Assembly: GCA_016758965.1 (NCBI GenBank)
Contig: JAEPRB010000010.1
Location: 326,323-390,322, forward strand
Direction of reading: 5' to 3'
DNA length: 64,000 nt
From: Circinella minor
Lineage: Eukaryota; Mucoromycota; Mucoromycetes; Mucorales; Lichtheimiaceae
Shown piece by piece: positions 26,671-38,681 of the stretch. Both the position numbers and the translations under genes were made by a program. Each line of letters begins with the position of its first letter. The first letter of the stretch is position 1. The notes under the pieces were generated by a model. The model was given only the letters and a program-made list of their open reading frames with translations. It was not told where the DNA came from and searched no databases.

Positions 26671-27001
26671 GTTTGTATTGTAATATTTATATATTATATT
26701 ATATTATATGATATGTGAGTGAGAGGAAAAAAAGAAAGAAAAAAAAATATTGTTGTTTCTGCTGGCAATTGGAATGCCAAAAAAAAAAATATGCAGCCTT
26801 TAATATACACCTGTTAAAACTCCTTCCTTTCTGTTTCTCTCACTCCCTCTATGTGTGTTTCAGGGTATATATATATATATATAGTAAATATCTTAACATC
26901 CAAAGAAAAGTTCATATAAAAATGAATATTTTAAAACTATATATTTCTTTTTCTTTTTCTTCTTTATATTTATTTTTGTTTTTATTTCATATCAAAAGAA
27001 A
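26671..27001. promoter_or_regulatory. shared divergent promoter region
   Basis: The 331 bp between the start codons of the PPxY protein (-) and the beta-helix protein (+) must carry both promoters. It contains TATAT-rich stretches at 26685-26710 and an (AT)n tract near 26865-26882. It also has pyrimidine-rich runs at 26820-26850 and 26946-26990, the latter just before the beta-helix start. No specific factor site can be named. Confidence 0.5.
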
Positions 27002-29211
27002 ATGAAATTCAAAAATTTGGTTGTGGGACTACTGGTTTCCACAGTAACGTCAACGTTTACTTTGGCAACAGATTTAACCTGTTCGGAAGATACTATAGCT
27101 TCTTATACATCAACTGAAAACACCGCATCAACACTTCAGGGCTTAATTGATCAAAGTGCATTATCAGGGTAATTCCTATTTTTTTTTGTTAATCATAAAA
27201 AGGGTTTTATTGGATCATATTTTGTTTTCCCATTCTCTCTCCACCTCCCCCCTTTCTTTATTGTTGAAAAAAAATATTATAATATACATTATCTCAATAT
27301 ATCTTATATTGCTTCTTCTATTATTTATACTACATAATATAGAGAGACTGTCCTTTACCTTTCCCCTGGTAAGTGCTGTTGTTAATCGTTATTATTAGGA
27401 GATTATATGCTTCTTTACGTTATCCATATTCGAAAAAAAAATAGACGAATTAATACTTTCTTTTCTACTTCTCCCAACACTTTTTGGTACTAGGCCAATT
27501 CATTTTATCTAGTGATGAGCCTATTCAATTAAAACCTGGCGTGTCATTACATGGAACTGGATCTAGTGAACATCCCACTATTCTTACAGGTCCAACTGAT
27601 GTCAGTCAAACAGCCACTATTAAAGGTATGGAATAAAAAATGGATTTATTCTTCCAAAAAAAATGTTGTTCTATTTTTCCCTATAATATGTTAATGACAA
27701 TGATGATAATTTTTTAAAAAAAAAATAGTTCCGGCCGACAATAAAGGATGGTCTATCAAAGGAATTGTTTTCGATAACGTCAATATTGAAATCGAACCTC
27801 ACGCCAATAAAGATGAAAGCAGTGTTCTTGGAAACTTATTTGTCAATGGTGGTCGTGGATCTATTATTGCCTATAGTGGTTCTAACCTTTATATTGGTAT
27901 GTTGCTTATTTATATAATAATCTTGATCGTTATTTACCTTTTAATAACAGCAAACAATTATAATAACTAATGTAACTAACTCTCTTTCTATATATAAAGA
28001 TGGAAATGTCTTTTTACGTGACTATGAACATCGTGGTATTGAATTAATTCCCAAGAATGAAACAACAAGTAAGTTGAAAAAAATTCCTTGTCTATAATCG
28101 TGTTTTCAACCCCCTCCCCTCATTCTCCCTCATCCCTTGCTAATCACAACTCCAATTTTTTTTTGTTCCTGTTTCTATTATAGATGCTGGTGTTGTCTTC
28201 CAAACCCAAAAGAATAGTATCATTTCCAACAATATTTTCGGTATGGATTTACGTCATATGAATGACGTTTATCCTTATGTTCCAAGTCAAGTACAAAACG
28301 TCTTGTCAACACTTGATTTTGTTCAAAATTGTTTACAGCGTAATTTGGATGATCAACAAGGCTTTTTGGCTTCTGGTGTTCAACTATACTTTAGTAAAGA
28401 CATTACCATCAGAGAAAATATTCTCAATGCTACTTTACCTGATAACATTATGTATGGACAAGACCATGGCATTAGTATCGTAGGTACCAATGAAACCTAC
28501 ATTTACCAAAACTTTTTTGGTGGCTGGCAAATTGGTGATTTCGGTGGTGCTGCCCGTTTTACATCGGCGGTAGATGCTTATGTTTTATCCAACTATATGG
28601 CCAATAATGCCGTGATGATGTATGCTGCTGTACATGCTGATTTTATGCAAGTTAGCAATATGGTTGTTTCAGATAACTTCTTTTATAGATTCTTGGGTGA
28701 TAGTATGAGACCTGAAGAAGAAATGGATGGTTGGCTTTATGAGGGTGTCACCTTTTTCGATTTCTATACTGCACGCTTGAACTATACTATTCGTCCACCA
28801 ATCTGGAATAGTAGTGTTCCTGTTTCACCTTGGGGTTGGCATATTGTGGTTTCCAATAACAAGTTTGGTGCTCTTGAAGGAGTAGACCCTAATGTGATCA
28901 GTTTGGGTAACTTGGATTTGGAAGAAGCTTTGATCGATAAGAAGAATTGTTATGTCACAGATCCACTGTTACCTGGATCATCTCATGGTGCAGTGGTTCC
29001 AACCTTATGGAGACAAACCTATGAACCAGGTGTTTTTACTCGTTATGGTGGCAAAGTACCTAAGCAATTTGATATTCATACAGACAAGGAATTGAGCCAT
29101 AATGTACCAGCTCATTTACGTAATTTACCTATTCCCTCTTTCTGGAAAGCTTTCACCCTTGGTAATAATACTGTCCCCATGATGGATCCGTCATCACCTT
29201 GTATCTCTTAA
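27002..29211 (+). CDS. secreted right-handed beta-helix protein of unknown activity
   Basis: Six exons: 27002-27168, 27342-27367, 27494-27625, 27729-27896, 28000-28068 and 28184-29211. They total 1590 nt and encode 529 residues in exact frame. The protein starts with a signal peptide (VVGLLVSTVTSTFTLA, cleavage near residue 22). Next comes a beta-helix entry like those of pectate-lyase-fold proteins (TVLYLSPGQFIL, then LKPGVSLHGTGSS). Repeated short strands with Asn ladders follow (ITIRENILNATLPDN, ISIVGTNETYIYQN, MVVSDNFFYRF). Several N-glycosylation sequons are present. Catalytic residues of known polysaccharide lyases or hydrolases are not recognisable, so substrate and activity are unknown. 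A role in the cell wall or in plant or fungal polysaccharide handling is only an inference from the fold. It faces the PPxY gene across a shared promoter and converges on the muniscin gene. Confidence 0.85.
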
Positions 29212-29622
29212 TAATTTATAAATAATATAGCATTAGAAAATGAATTTATTATAATTACGTATCAGAGGTTTTTTTTTTATTAATTTATTATTTTTTGTTT
29301 GTTATTTTACTCGTACATGAGAAAAAAAATACATTTTTTTCTGCAACAAAGAATAACATTAATGGGTAATAATAATAAAAGAATTACATTTCTTCCTAAT
29401 TGATAAGCATTAAGTGAGAAAGTGGGATTGTGAAGTATAAAGGAAAGAATGAGAGAAATAATACGGAGCAGAAGGAGAGAAATAAGATTAGCAAATAAAG
29501 ATAGTTCAACAAAGGGAGAAAGAGTGTGCAAATGGAGGATAAATAAACAATAAATAATAATACGTATCATAAAAGAAAGAAGAGACGCAAAAGGAATACA
29601 TAAAAAAAAGACGTTACTATGG
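29212..29622. other. intergenic between two converging genes
   Basis: The 411 bp between the beta-helix stop and the muniscin stop must hold both 3' ends. The sequence is A/T-rich with candidate polyadenylation signals such as AATAAT near 29211-29225. An open frame on the minus strand (29307-29708) is hydrophobic low complexity that overlaps the muniscin end, and it is not credited as a gene. Confidence 0.55.
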
Positions 29623-32600
29623 TCATACAAAAGCAATTTTATCGGATCGAACCACTGTTTGAACTTGTTTAACTGCCAATGTAGATCCAGATGCCGGAAC
29701 AGCCTCAATTGACATGTTTGACATAAGTATATCCTTACAATAATATTTCAAAATAACAGGAGCTGGTGATCCTTTTCCACTCGTACTAAATTTGGCCAAT
29801 AATCGTGAAGATTGACTACTTTGTGCAATAGCGTCCGTCATCCATGTCAACTGTTTTTTACTTGTATCCCAAGAACCTTGTGGAGTACTCTGTACATTGT
29901 TTACGGGTACCTGATCATATTTTATACAAATAGCCACTTGACTTTTTTCCGGTACAAACTTTTGGGAATTCGTCACATAGTTTAAAATTACATAGGTTGT
30001 GTCATCGGTACATTTCCATGCAGGCTTTAATTGAATAGGCAATGATGTATCACTTTTCACATACAATTGGTATTTGAAACAAGGAACAGGTTGTCGACGT
30101 CGTTCATCAAATGCTTTCACTTTAAGTGCATATACATCCGGTTCATTGTTCCATGGTTCAACAAATTGTGGATTGGCTGTAAAAGATATATTCTCATCAG
30201 CACCACCAAGATGACCAAGTTTTAAAAGAAGAGGAATAGTAGATGAAGATGGGCCATTGTAAACGAGTTTAATTTGGCCATGAATACGTATTGGACCATC
30301 TTTACCCGCCTGCGGGTCTCGTTCTGTTAATTCGACGATGGATGCGTGGACTTGCGGTTGTTGTGTTTCAGGAATAGATCGGAGATGATTTGGAATTTCA
30401 TGCGACATGGCAGGACTATGTGACACAACAGAAGATGAACTAGTAGGTGTGGATGTTTCGAATGAATGGAATGGATTGGTCGGTGTTGTAGCAGTAGATG
30501 ATACATTGGATCCTTCTTCGTTTTTGAATATTTGTGAACCAGATTCAATTTGCATACTTCGAATATTTCTGCCAAAAAAATAATAAAAAAATAAAAATTT
30601 GTTAATCACTTTTTCATCCTTTCATCCAATCATTTTTTACCTTTCCCCTTTTTTTTTTCTTGTTCTCTCTACCCCACACATTTATGTTCAAAAAAGGTAA
30701 TCTACAAGAACTTACTCTCGTCTTCCACGTGGTCTTCTAGATACAGATGGAGTTTTCTAATAATAATTTTCAATGGAGTTTAATAGTAAGTGTTAGTAAA
30801 ACTTTGAAGTAGTAAAAAAATATATTTAATTCCAAAATTAAAAATTACATCTCGTAAAAGTGATGCGACTCGTGTTAATGTTGCATCATTTTCTTTCTTG
30901 TCTCCTTTATCCACGGTATCTTCATGAATATCGATTTTAAATCGTTGTGAATCATGGGTGGAATTACCATCAAATCCACTGTTATTATCATTCATAACAG
31001 CAGCAGAAAATTCAGAATGGTCAGGAGGTGGGACGGAATATCCTTCAGCATCAACAGTAGGTGGCTAGAATAATATGTATGTAATTTTTTTTCCCGTTTA
31101 GTTTAAATTCCATCCTATTTTTCCTTATCTCTACTCCTTTTATTTTCAACACATATAAATTAATCACCTGAACTGCTTGCAGTGGCGGTTGTTGTTGTTC
31201 CTGTGAATGTGTACTAGCAGGTGCTAATGACGATGAAAATGGAACATTTCGTTCACTTTCAGTTTGCTGTATATAGGATCCTTTACTACGTGATGAAGCA
31301 GGTCGTTGTACAGATGTAACCTTAGCACTTAACTCTTCTTCATCAATTGTTCCAAATCCATTAGCACTATAATAGCAACAGATAATTATATTATTAACCG
31401 TTTTGTTTCTTAGTATAATTATTTGATAGAATGATTGTAAACATATAGCATACTCAGGAATTCTCAAAGCAGAACCATTCCGTGTCTTTCGTCGTAATGA
31501 AAATGTTGATTTTACTATTATAGATAAAGTTCGAAGTATTTAGCCTTTTTCCTTTTTTCGACAATAGTGAACTGTCTCTTTTTCCTTTCTTTCTACATAT
31601 CTTCCAATTTCTTTCTCCCAATCCTCCTCCAACTTACATTTACTGGTTTTTTGTCCTCCTGTTCGTGGAGATTCCCCAGGTGAGCTTGCAGTTGTAGATG
31701 TAGTTCTAATACTACCATTACCTTGTCGATCATCATAGCTTAATCTTCGTGATTTAATATCATTATTATTATTATTATTATTGCTAGCTGAAGCCTTTTG
31801 AAGGTTTTTTCCACGTGTTTGACAAAATCGATCAATTTCACCCGAAACATCATAGGCTGTTGCTGCTGACATGGTGATATTTGCAATCTAAAGAATAATA
31901 CCACGTGTGTGTGTTTTTAACAAACAAGACAAAAATAAAGTTTTTTTTTCTGGCTTTCTCTATATTCCCTTCATTAAAAAAACTTACTTCCATACGTTTC
32001 AACATTTGATCTGTTTGAATTTGTTCAAATTTTTCAACAAGGGATTTTAATCGTATTAATCTTGCTTCTTCCAAATGTTGATGATTCTATTAAGTATATG
32101 ATATATTATTAAATAAATATAATCCATTTATTTATTTTTTTTATTTTATTTTAATTATTTACCTCCAGAAATGCAGGACCATCCTTGTACCACATTGATG
32201 CTGCATTTTCCAGCCCGCGCTTTGAATTATCTTTATTACCCCTCTTGAATAATGTGCCTTTTTCCTTGGACTATTCGAATTATTATATGTACCATACATG
32301 TGTGAATATGTGCATATATATGTGTGTGAATAAACTAGGGAGTGTCGGGAAGCGGGTTACCCTTTTCTTACCTTTTTAGAATATTCTTCATAATCTTTTA
32401 CTACTCGATGAAATGTTGCTTCAGCCTTAATATAAATGTATTTTTTTTTTTTTTTTGAAAAACAAAATTAATATGCATGAACGAATCATTTATACAATAA
32501 AGGATAAAGAAACTAACAATATATAATTACCGATTTCACTTTGGTATATTCAGATGAAGGAGGTGTTCTTAATGGCTTTTCAATTTCTTCTGCAATCTTA

Positions 32601-32981
32601 AAACTAAGCATAGAATGAGCCGTTGATATTTCTGTAAATTCATTGAATAATAAATCCCAAATCGGAGCAAAGTTTCTAAAATAAGAATGATTAAGAATAA
32701 AATCATTATTAACTTTTTTTTTCCATGGTTACTTTAAAAAAAAAAAGATGTTTCCATGGTGAATTAAATATTATTTATATAATCAAAATAATTTAGATAT
32801 ACCCAAGAGATCCTTTATCCATTACAAATAATTTTTTTGATGCTTTAATAAGACTTCTTGCATATTGATCTTCAATAAATGCTCTATATTTACAAATAAA
32901 AATAAAGAAAAATTACCACAAAAGTTTTATAATTATTATTTTTATTTATAGAATCTTCTCAACTTTTTTTTTGTTCAACAC

Positions 32982-33018
<37 letters not shown>

Positions 33019-33284
33019 CCTCTCTTTAAAATATTGTGCAAATTCTTCGTCAATCGTTCTTCCTGTTTTTAAATGTTCTTGTACAATATCGTACCCCTCT
33101 TTTGGTCGAGAAGTCTTTAATATAAAATATAATATACAATATATTATTATAATTTAATTATTATTCTTATTATTATTATTTTCGAGGAAGAAAGAGAAAG
33201 AGAGATTGCCGAATAAAATGCCGTTTATAACAATAATGTTAATATTAATATTATTACCAAAAATGACTCTGTGTATTGTGTCAT
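29623..33284 (-). CDS. muniscin (FCHo/Syp1-type): F-BAR plus mu-homology domain
   Basis: Thirteen exons: 33258-33284, 33020-33114, 32803-32883, 32531-32675, 32372-32425, 32163-32270, 31988-32086, 31638-31887, 31454-31514, 31168-31366, 30849-31064, 30716-30756 and 29623-30568. They total 2322 nt and 773 residues, with every phase matching. The F-BAR domain covers about residues 1-235: FLTSRPKEGYDIVQEHL, DEEFAQYFKERAFIEDQYAR, KASKKLF, TEISTAHSMLSFKIAEEI. A Ser/Asn-rich linker follows, with PTVDAEGYSVPPPD. The C-terminal mu-homology domain covers about 530-773 (HASIVELTERD; FKYQLYVKSDTSLPIQLKPAWKC; ending DKIAFV). Muniscins bend membrane and recruit cargo and AP-2 or Eps15 proteins at early clathrin-mediated endocytosis. 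The length fits FCHo (~810) and Syp1 (~870). The promoter side carries a (GA)n tract. Confidence 0.93.
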
Positions 33285-33452
33285 AATTTCCGAATGAAAT
33301 TATAAAATGAAGTATTTAAGAAGTGAATCGAAATGGATGATAGCTCTCTTTATATGAAAGTTTTGAACGCGGTAATGAAAATTAAAAAAAAAGGAGGGGT
33401 AAAGGAGTTTTGCGTGAAATGAGTAAAAAGTGTGAGGATGGAGAAAGAGAGG

Positions 33453-33496
<44 letters not shown>

Positions 33497-34738
33497 AAAA
33501 GGAAAAGAGTATTAAAAAAAAGTTGTTCGGGGTTGCAGTAAGAGTAAGGTTAATAATTAATTCTGCAATTTTTTTTGTTGTTTCACACTATTGTTTTAAT
33601 AAGATTGCTTTTACCTTAAAAAAGTCCTTGCTTGTTGTTTTTGGAGATTATACATAATTCATATTAATTAAAGCCCATCTATTATAGACAACTTATCAAT
33701 AACGGGGGATTTTTTTTGTGCTACGAAAAAGCGAGTAGCATAAAAAGTTCCTTCAAATGATACAAATAATAAAATGGGATTCTTTTTTTTTTCTTTTGCA
33801 CTCCCTAAACTATTTTATCACCATTAGTTATGATGGGATCTATAAACCAAAATATATAAAGTGTTTCCCTGATAATGAAAAACTCTCCAAGACCAGCTCT
33901 TCTCAACAAGGAGTAAGAAAAAAAAAAGGACAGTGCAACTTTCACTTCTTCTTCATTTACATGTCCCCCTCGTTCCTGTCAAAGCAAAATTCTCATATCC
34001 TTCTAACACCGCGCTTCAATCGTGAATTGTTTACTTTTCAAAACTACGTACGTAACGAAAACAACTCTGTGATCTTTTACATTACGTACTAATAATAATA
34101 TCTTAGTAAACGAGCTATCATAGCAGAAAATTAGTAGTAAATGATCTTAATAGTTATACTTATAATTCTCAAAGAATGTCATCTACATAGTAATATATAG
34201 CTACCAAACTCTAATAAATATCACTGTGGTGACATACAGTAATAGAGAGAGTAAAAAAATAAAAGTATATGTGGTAAGACATCACGCAATCAGTCCCAAA
34301 ATTACACAAGGTTCTATCAGATAAGTAAAAAAAACATATTCTCGAAAATATTAAAAAGCATTGACGTAAGAGAGTACGTACGTAATGAAAAAAAAAATAC
34401 AAAAAAAAAAAAACGGGGCAGGGAACAGGGTTGTTATTTAACAAAGAGATAGTGACCTAATTTTATATTGCACTTTACTTTAAAAGCTATACTGCACGAT
34501 TTTTCCACCTGTCAGGTACTTTTGATACAAAACTGTTTTGAATTCTGTCGTGCAACATAGTTACTCAGGGTCCTACTATAATTAATCACAATTTTTTTTA
34601 CCAGTTCTTGGATATTGTCTTCACTACGTATTATACTCTATTATTTTTGTCTAAAAACAAATATCATTTATCACTTTTTTTTATATATATTTTTACAATA
34701 GAGTTTTTCGGTGTGCGGGTAGTCTACTTTTTAACTTT
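33285..34738. other. intergenic upstream of the muniscin gene
   Basis: It contains the probable muniscin promoter, with the (GA)n tract at 33457-33495. A 111-codon plus-strand frame at 33757-34092 has mixed composition in part, but no splice partners or known motif, so I do not call it a gene. A TACGTACGTA palindromic run appears near 34043 and again near 34375. Confidence 0.5.
33457..33495. repeat. (GA)n microsatellite in the muniscin promoter region
   Basis: An almost perfect run of about 19 GA units lies some 170 bp upstream of the muniscin start codon, extended by impure purine sequence from 33435. Purine runs of this kind can bind GAGA-type factors or form triplex DNA. No function is shown here. 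Confidence 0.9.
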
Positions 34739-34955
34739 TCAGTTGAAGAAATGTAACTTACCACCAAGTTCTGAATCTTTTGCGTACTTCACTCGATCGT
34801 TACGAATGGCCCGATTAAACATTCGACTAAAAAAAGTTTCATCAATAACAACAACACTGATAGATTTGAAATTTCTGTTAAAGATGTCTATTGGTTATAA
34901 TCAAATATAGGTTCAACATCATTGTTACTCACCTCAACAAAGATGTCATAGCCAT
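34739..34955 (-). CDS. possible small two-exon gene, 52 residues, unknown
   Basis: Exon 1 is 34933-34955 (ATG GCT ATG...), followed by a GTGAGT donor. A 58-bp intron ends in AACAG, and exon 2 runs 34739-34874 to a TGA. Phase is conserved across the junction. The product has balanced, non-repetitive composition: MAMTSLLRNFKSISVVVID, then ETFFSRMFNRAIRNDRVKYA, then KDSELGG. A second, perfect GTAAGT donor at 34761 could splice it onward to further exons, but I found no convincing continuation. I recognise no family. It may be a small gene, the 5' part of a longer one, or a relic. Confidence 0.35.
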
Positions 34956-37900
34956 GATTAGAAGATAAAAGAGATTTTAATTATACCGATTAATATGAAT
35001 ATACTTTGTGACCTGAGTTTTTTTCCCTTTCTACCTTCATCTTTCTCGTGATTCTTCAAATATACTTTTATTCGAATCAAATGATTTTATTTTACCGACA
35101 GTTCTCCATCATATTCAATTAACTGACCTTATGACCAGAAAAAAAAAAAAAAAAAAAAAGGTACAGTAAAATTTCTCGGTCACTCGGTATCCATTGAAGC
35201 GATAGCATCTCTCAACTATTTTTATAGACTTGGTAAAATACCGACGATTGATAATCTAGTGAGCTTGTCTAAATATTTACCAGATCTACGTACGTATTAA
35301 TTTTATTTTATATAATATGGCTTTTTAATTGATAAAGTCAGTGATACGAGCTTATTTAAACGTCACCTCAACTATTCACACCGTATTCTATACTTGTATC
35401 ATACCGTACAAACATTACTTGCTGTTGGTTGTAATTAAGTAACTGGGTAAATAATTTCTTGTCAATATATTGTTAATATTATTACCAGAAGTTTCTGCGC
35501 AGTATAAAGACTATCTTATAACAACTTAATCTAATTCTACGTATGTAAATCTTACAGCATGTTCTGTACGTATCTGTCCAGATTAGCTTCAAAAGGTTAA
35601 AGCGGTACAAACATTCACACCAATACTGTACATAATATATATATATATATATTACACCTACAGTAAAGCTTTCCACTGAAACAGTATTAAATGTTTCTCC
35701 ACTTTGTAGTATGTATGTTTATACTTAGATATTTAGTATAATTCAGTAATATATTAGCACATATGAATGATCAATTTGATGTTTCGCATAATGATGTAGC
35801 TACGTAACATTTCAAAAATGTAAATATTATCAATATGTATACTTAAATTTACTCTACGCAACTTGAAAAAAAAAACTACAGGAAATGAATCAACTACTTA
35901 TATAAACCCTATGAAAAGTTTTTGGCACCATTGGCAACCCTTGACACATTGAATTTTTTATCACAAGTTTTCCAATAAAGGCTTTTTTTTTTCTTTGAAA
36001 CTAGATTAAATTAATTCATTAATAAACGTGAAAATAATTACTAACTATCGTTATAATAAATTTCGAAGGTATCAACTCTTTTCTTCTTATTTTTTAGAAT
36101 ATATTTCTTTGTTTCCTTTCTCAAAAAAAAAACTAAAAAATAAAAAAAAAACATTATTATTATAATAATAATGATCAGTCAAATGGATAATAATCCATTA
36201 TTATTGTTTAACTAGCCATTTTATAGCCATTTTTTTTATTAATAATGTGTTACAGTTCGTTATCTTTAACCGTTGGTTATTTATGTCATAAAAGGAAAAA
36301 ACAAAGCCAGTTACACTTTAAAAAAAAAAAACAGAATTACTTAATGAATTCTTCTGAAATGTCTTCATCACAGAAAATTAAGGTTTGCATTAAAACACAA
36401 GTAGGAGGCGGTTATTTTTTGCATGGCGTGACACATTCTGTATTCTATTAATTTAGTTCTCAAACTGAGAGACCAAAGTTTTATTATTAGTATTATTATT
36501 AATTACAAACAAAACAAGTATATCATAGTCATGTCAACTAATTAATTTTTTTTCTTCTTCGTCGGGATTATTTAAATAATACATCATTTAAAAAGTTCAA
36601 ATATTGTATGATAAAAATAGTCTCTTCTTTTTTTTTTTTATATAGAGTAGATACGAACGTATGAAGACTTCTATTTTTTGTTTTTTCGTCATTATATATT
36701 TGCATCTAACTGTACATATATCTATTATTAAACAAAATTACAACTGTGCCTTTTAAATATTGATTCACATTGTTGTACATATTGTATGAATTGCTGTCGG
36801 ATAAGGAGTTTCCATCAGCATACTCGCCCTTAAACTAAAAGCACTACAATTATTAGTAGGATACTCATTTATTTATAATAATATATTTATACAAAGTACT
36901 GACCGTATTTTATCTTATTGTTGGTGATTAATAGGTCAAATTACTGCACGTTATATCATCTTTATCATTAAGAGTTAAACTTAGAAGAATAAGAAAAATT
37001 ATCTTTAAACAAGGTTCATAGCTAAATACATGTTATGATACGTATAAACTGTCATATCTATTCTTATTTCGTACACACAGGTTAATCCAAAAGTTAAACG
37101 CATATTTCGCTAAATAGGTATAATATAAACTGTTTCTTAATACATTTATTGAGAATGCTGGTTTAACGAAAATTTACTGTATCTTCGACAATTCCATCTT
37201 TTTCGTCATCTACTAACTCGGTATATCCCCGAGTATCAAATAGGTCCTGACAAGTAGGACGTAATTTTTAAATAGTTTCTTTTCTGTAATAATGCGCTTA
37301 TACAAATCTGACAGCGTATCTAATACGTACAAAGAAAAAACTTTTATGTAAATAACAACTACATCATCTAATTTTATGCAACACCCATATCTTCCAACTG
37401 TATCTTTTGCAGCGAATTGAATATTTTCTACACTTTACGTATTTGGCTAACGTGATAAAAAAAAAAAAGGAATGTACTATTGATATTCTTTAAAAACTCG
37501 AATTAAACTTAGTACCCCATCCATCATTTCTTGATCACTTTTCTAAATTTTTTGCTTCAATGTTTGACTTTACATGACTCGTTTCATTTTGACAAGCACC
37601 AATGTTATCGCAATAATCATACTATTATATCTTTGATTCGCTTATTCACGAAGCGGTATTCCATAAAAAAAAAAATACATTGTGCTTAGATAAAGTAGAG
37701 TTTGTTCTCAAAACAATTCTTTTACTTAACCGAAAAGTAAATTCTGAAATCGAAATCTAAAATAACAGCAACACTAACCTTGCAGTCCTTTTATTTTTAT
37801 TAACACTTATATTCTCTTTTTTTTTTTTTCTTAGAACAGGATTTTTCCTTGTTGGTACCTAGTCGAAAAAGAATTGAACCGCCTATAAAAACGAGGAAAA

Positions 37901-38681
37901 AAAAATCCTGTATTAACCTTTTTTATAAATACAGTTGTTTACTAGATTATCTTAATATATACACAAAGCAAAAAAGCTATACAAATTGTTGTTACATGCA
38001 TTTGTCGCATACGTAAGAAAAATGAGTTTATCTTTTTTATGATCGAATGAGAAAATTTGACAGGTTCAGCTTTATAATGATATATAATCTGCTTATTTTT
38101 TATAAAACTGACTTTTTGATTGGATAACCTATAAAATTTATACTCGTTTATTGGTCAATTGAGAGAAAGTGAATGGATAATGGCCAGTCCATCGCGGATC
38201 ATCGGACGAGCGCGGACATTCGACAAAAGAGAAAGAAGAAGTTTGCGCGCGGCATTCGGTTAAAAACCACTCCGACTTCTATATCAAGCAAAATAAAAAG
38301 TTTTTCCTTTTCCTTTTCCTTTTCCGTTTTTGTGATCTGCATTATCCTTCTTGCGTCAAATTGATTGCATAAAAAAACTTTTTTTTTTTGCCTACAAAAA
38401 AGATTTATCTTACTCTTTTTTTTTTTTTTGAAACAAATAATGTTCATGTGACTATATATAAAAAGATAACGAAGTTTTTTTTTTCTTTTGTGTGTGTGCA
38501 CAAAAAAAAAAAAAAAAAACCCTTTATTCGCTCCGGATGCCCGCCCCCCCCCATTTTGAACAACCGCAGATATTTCTTTTTATATAAAAAGGACACAAGA
38601 TATTTTGGATCACAAAAATTACTTTGTAAACCCATCTTTTTTCGTTTCTCATTTTCTATAATAATAATAATAATAATAATA
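34956..38681. other. 3.7-kb gene-poor region before the MFS gene
   Basis: No intact gene is evident. It holds a broken coding-like relic on the minus strand (37163-37618). Just upstream of the MFS transporter there is a GC-richer island at 38185-38270, with CGGATCATCGGACG in it, which may be promoter. The stretch 38380-38560 is dominated by poly-A/T and a C8 run. The leader directly before the MFS start is an (ATA)n repeat at 38659-38681. Confidence 0.5.
37163..37618 (-). pseudogene. frame-broken coding relic of unknown family
   Basis: On the minus strand several coding-like blocks follow each other in different frames. They are: DYCDNIGACQNETSHVKSNI near 37618-37560, then SDQEMMDGVLSLIRVFKEYQ near 37545-37482. 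Next is QFAAKDTVGRYGCCIKLDD and onward to TLSDLYKRIITEKKLFK near 37425-37267. Last is QDLFDTRGYTELVDDEKDG, ending in VNFR and a stop at 37163. Stops and frame shifts separate the blocks and no consistent introns bridge them all. This looks like a decayed gene or repetitive-element protein. I do not recognise the parent family. Confidence 0.45.

Noticed and set aside
33757..34092. 111-codon plus-strand frame.
   Set aside because: Phe-rich start, lysine run and mixed quality, with no recognised motif; it lies in the muniscin upstream region without splice sites that improve it.
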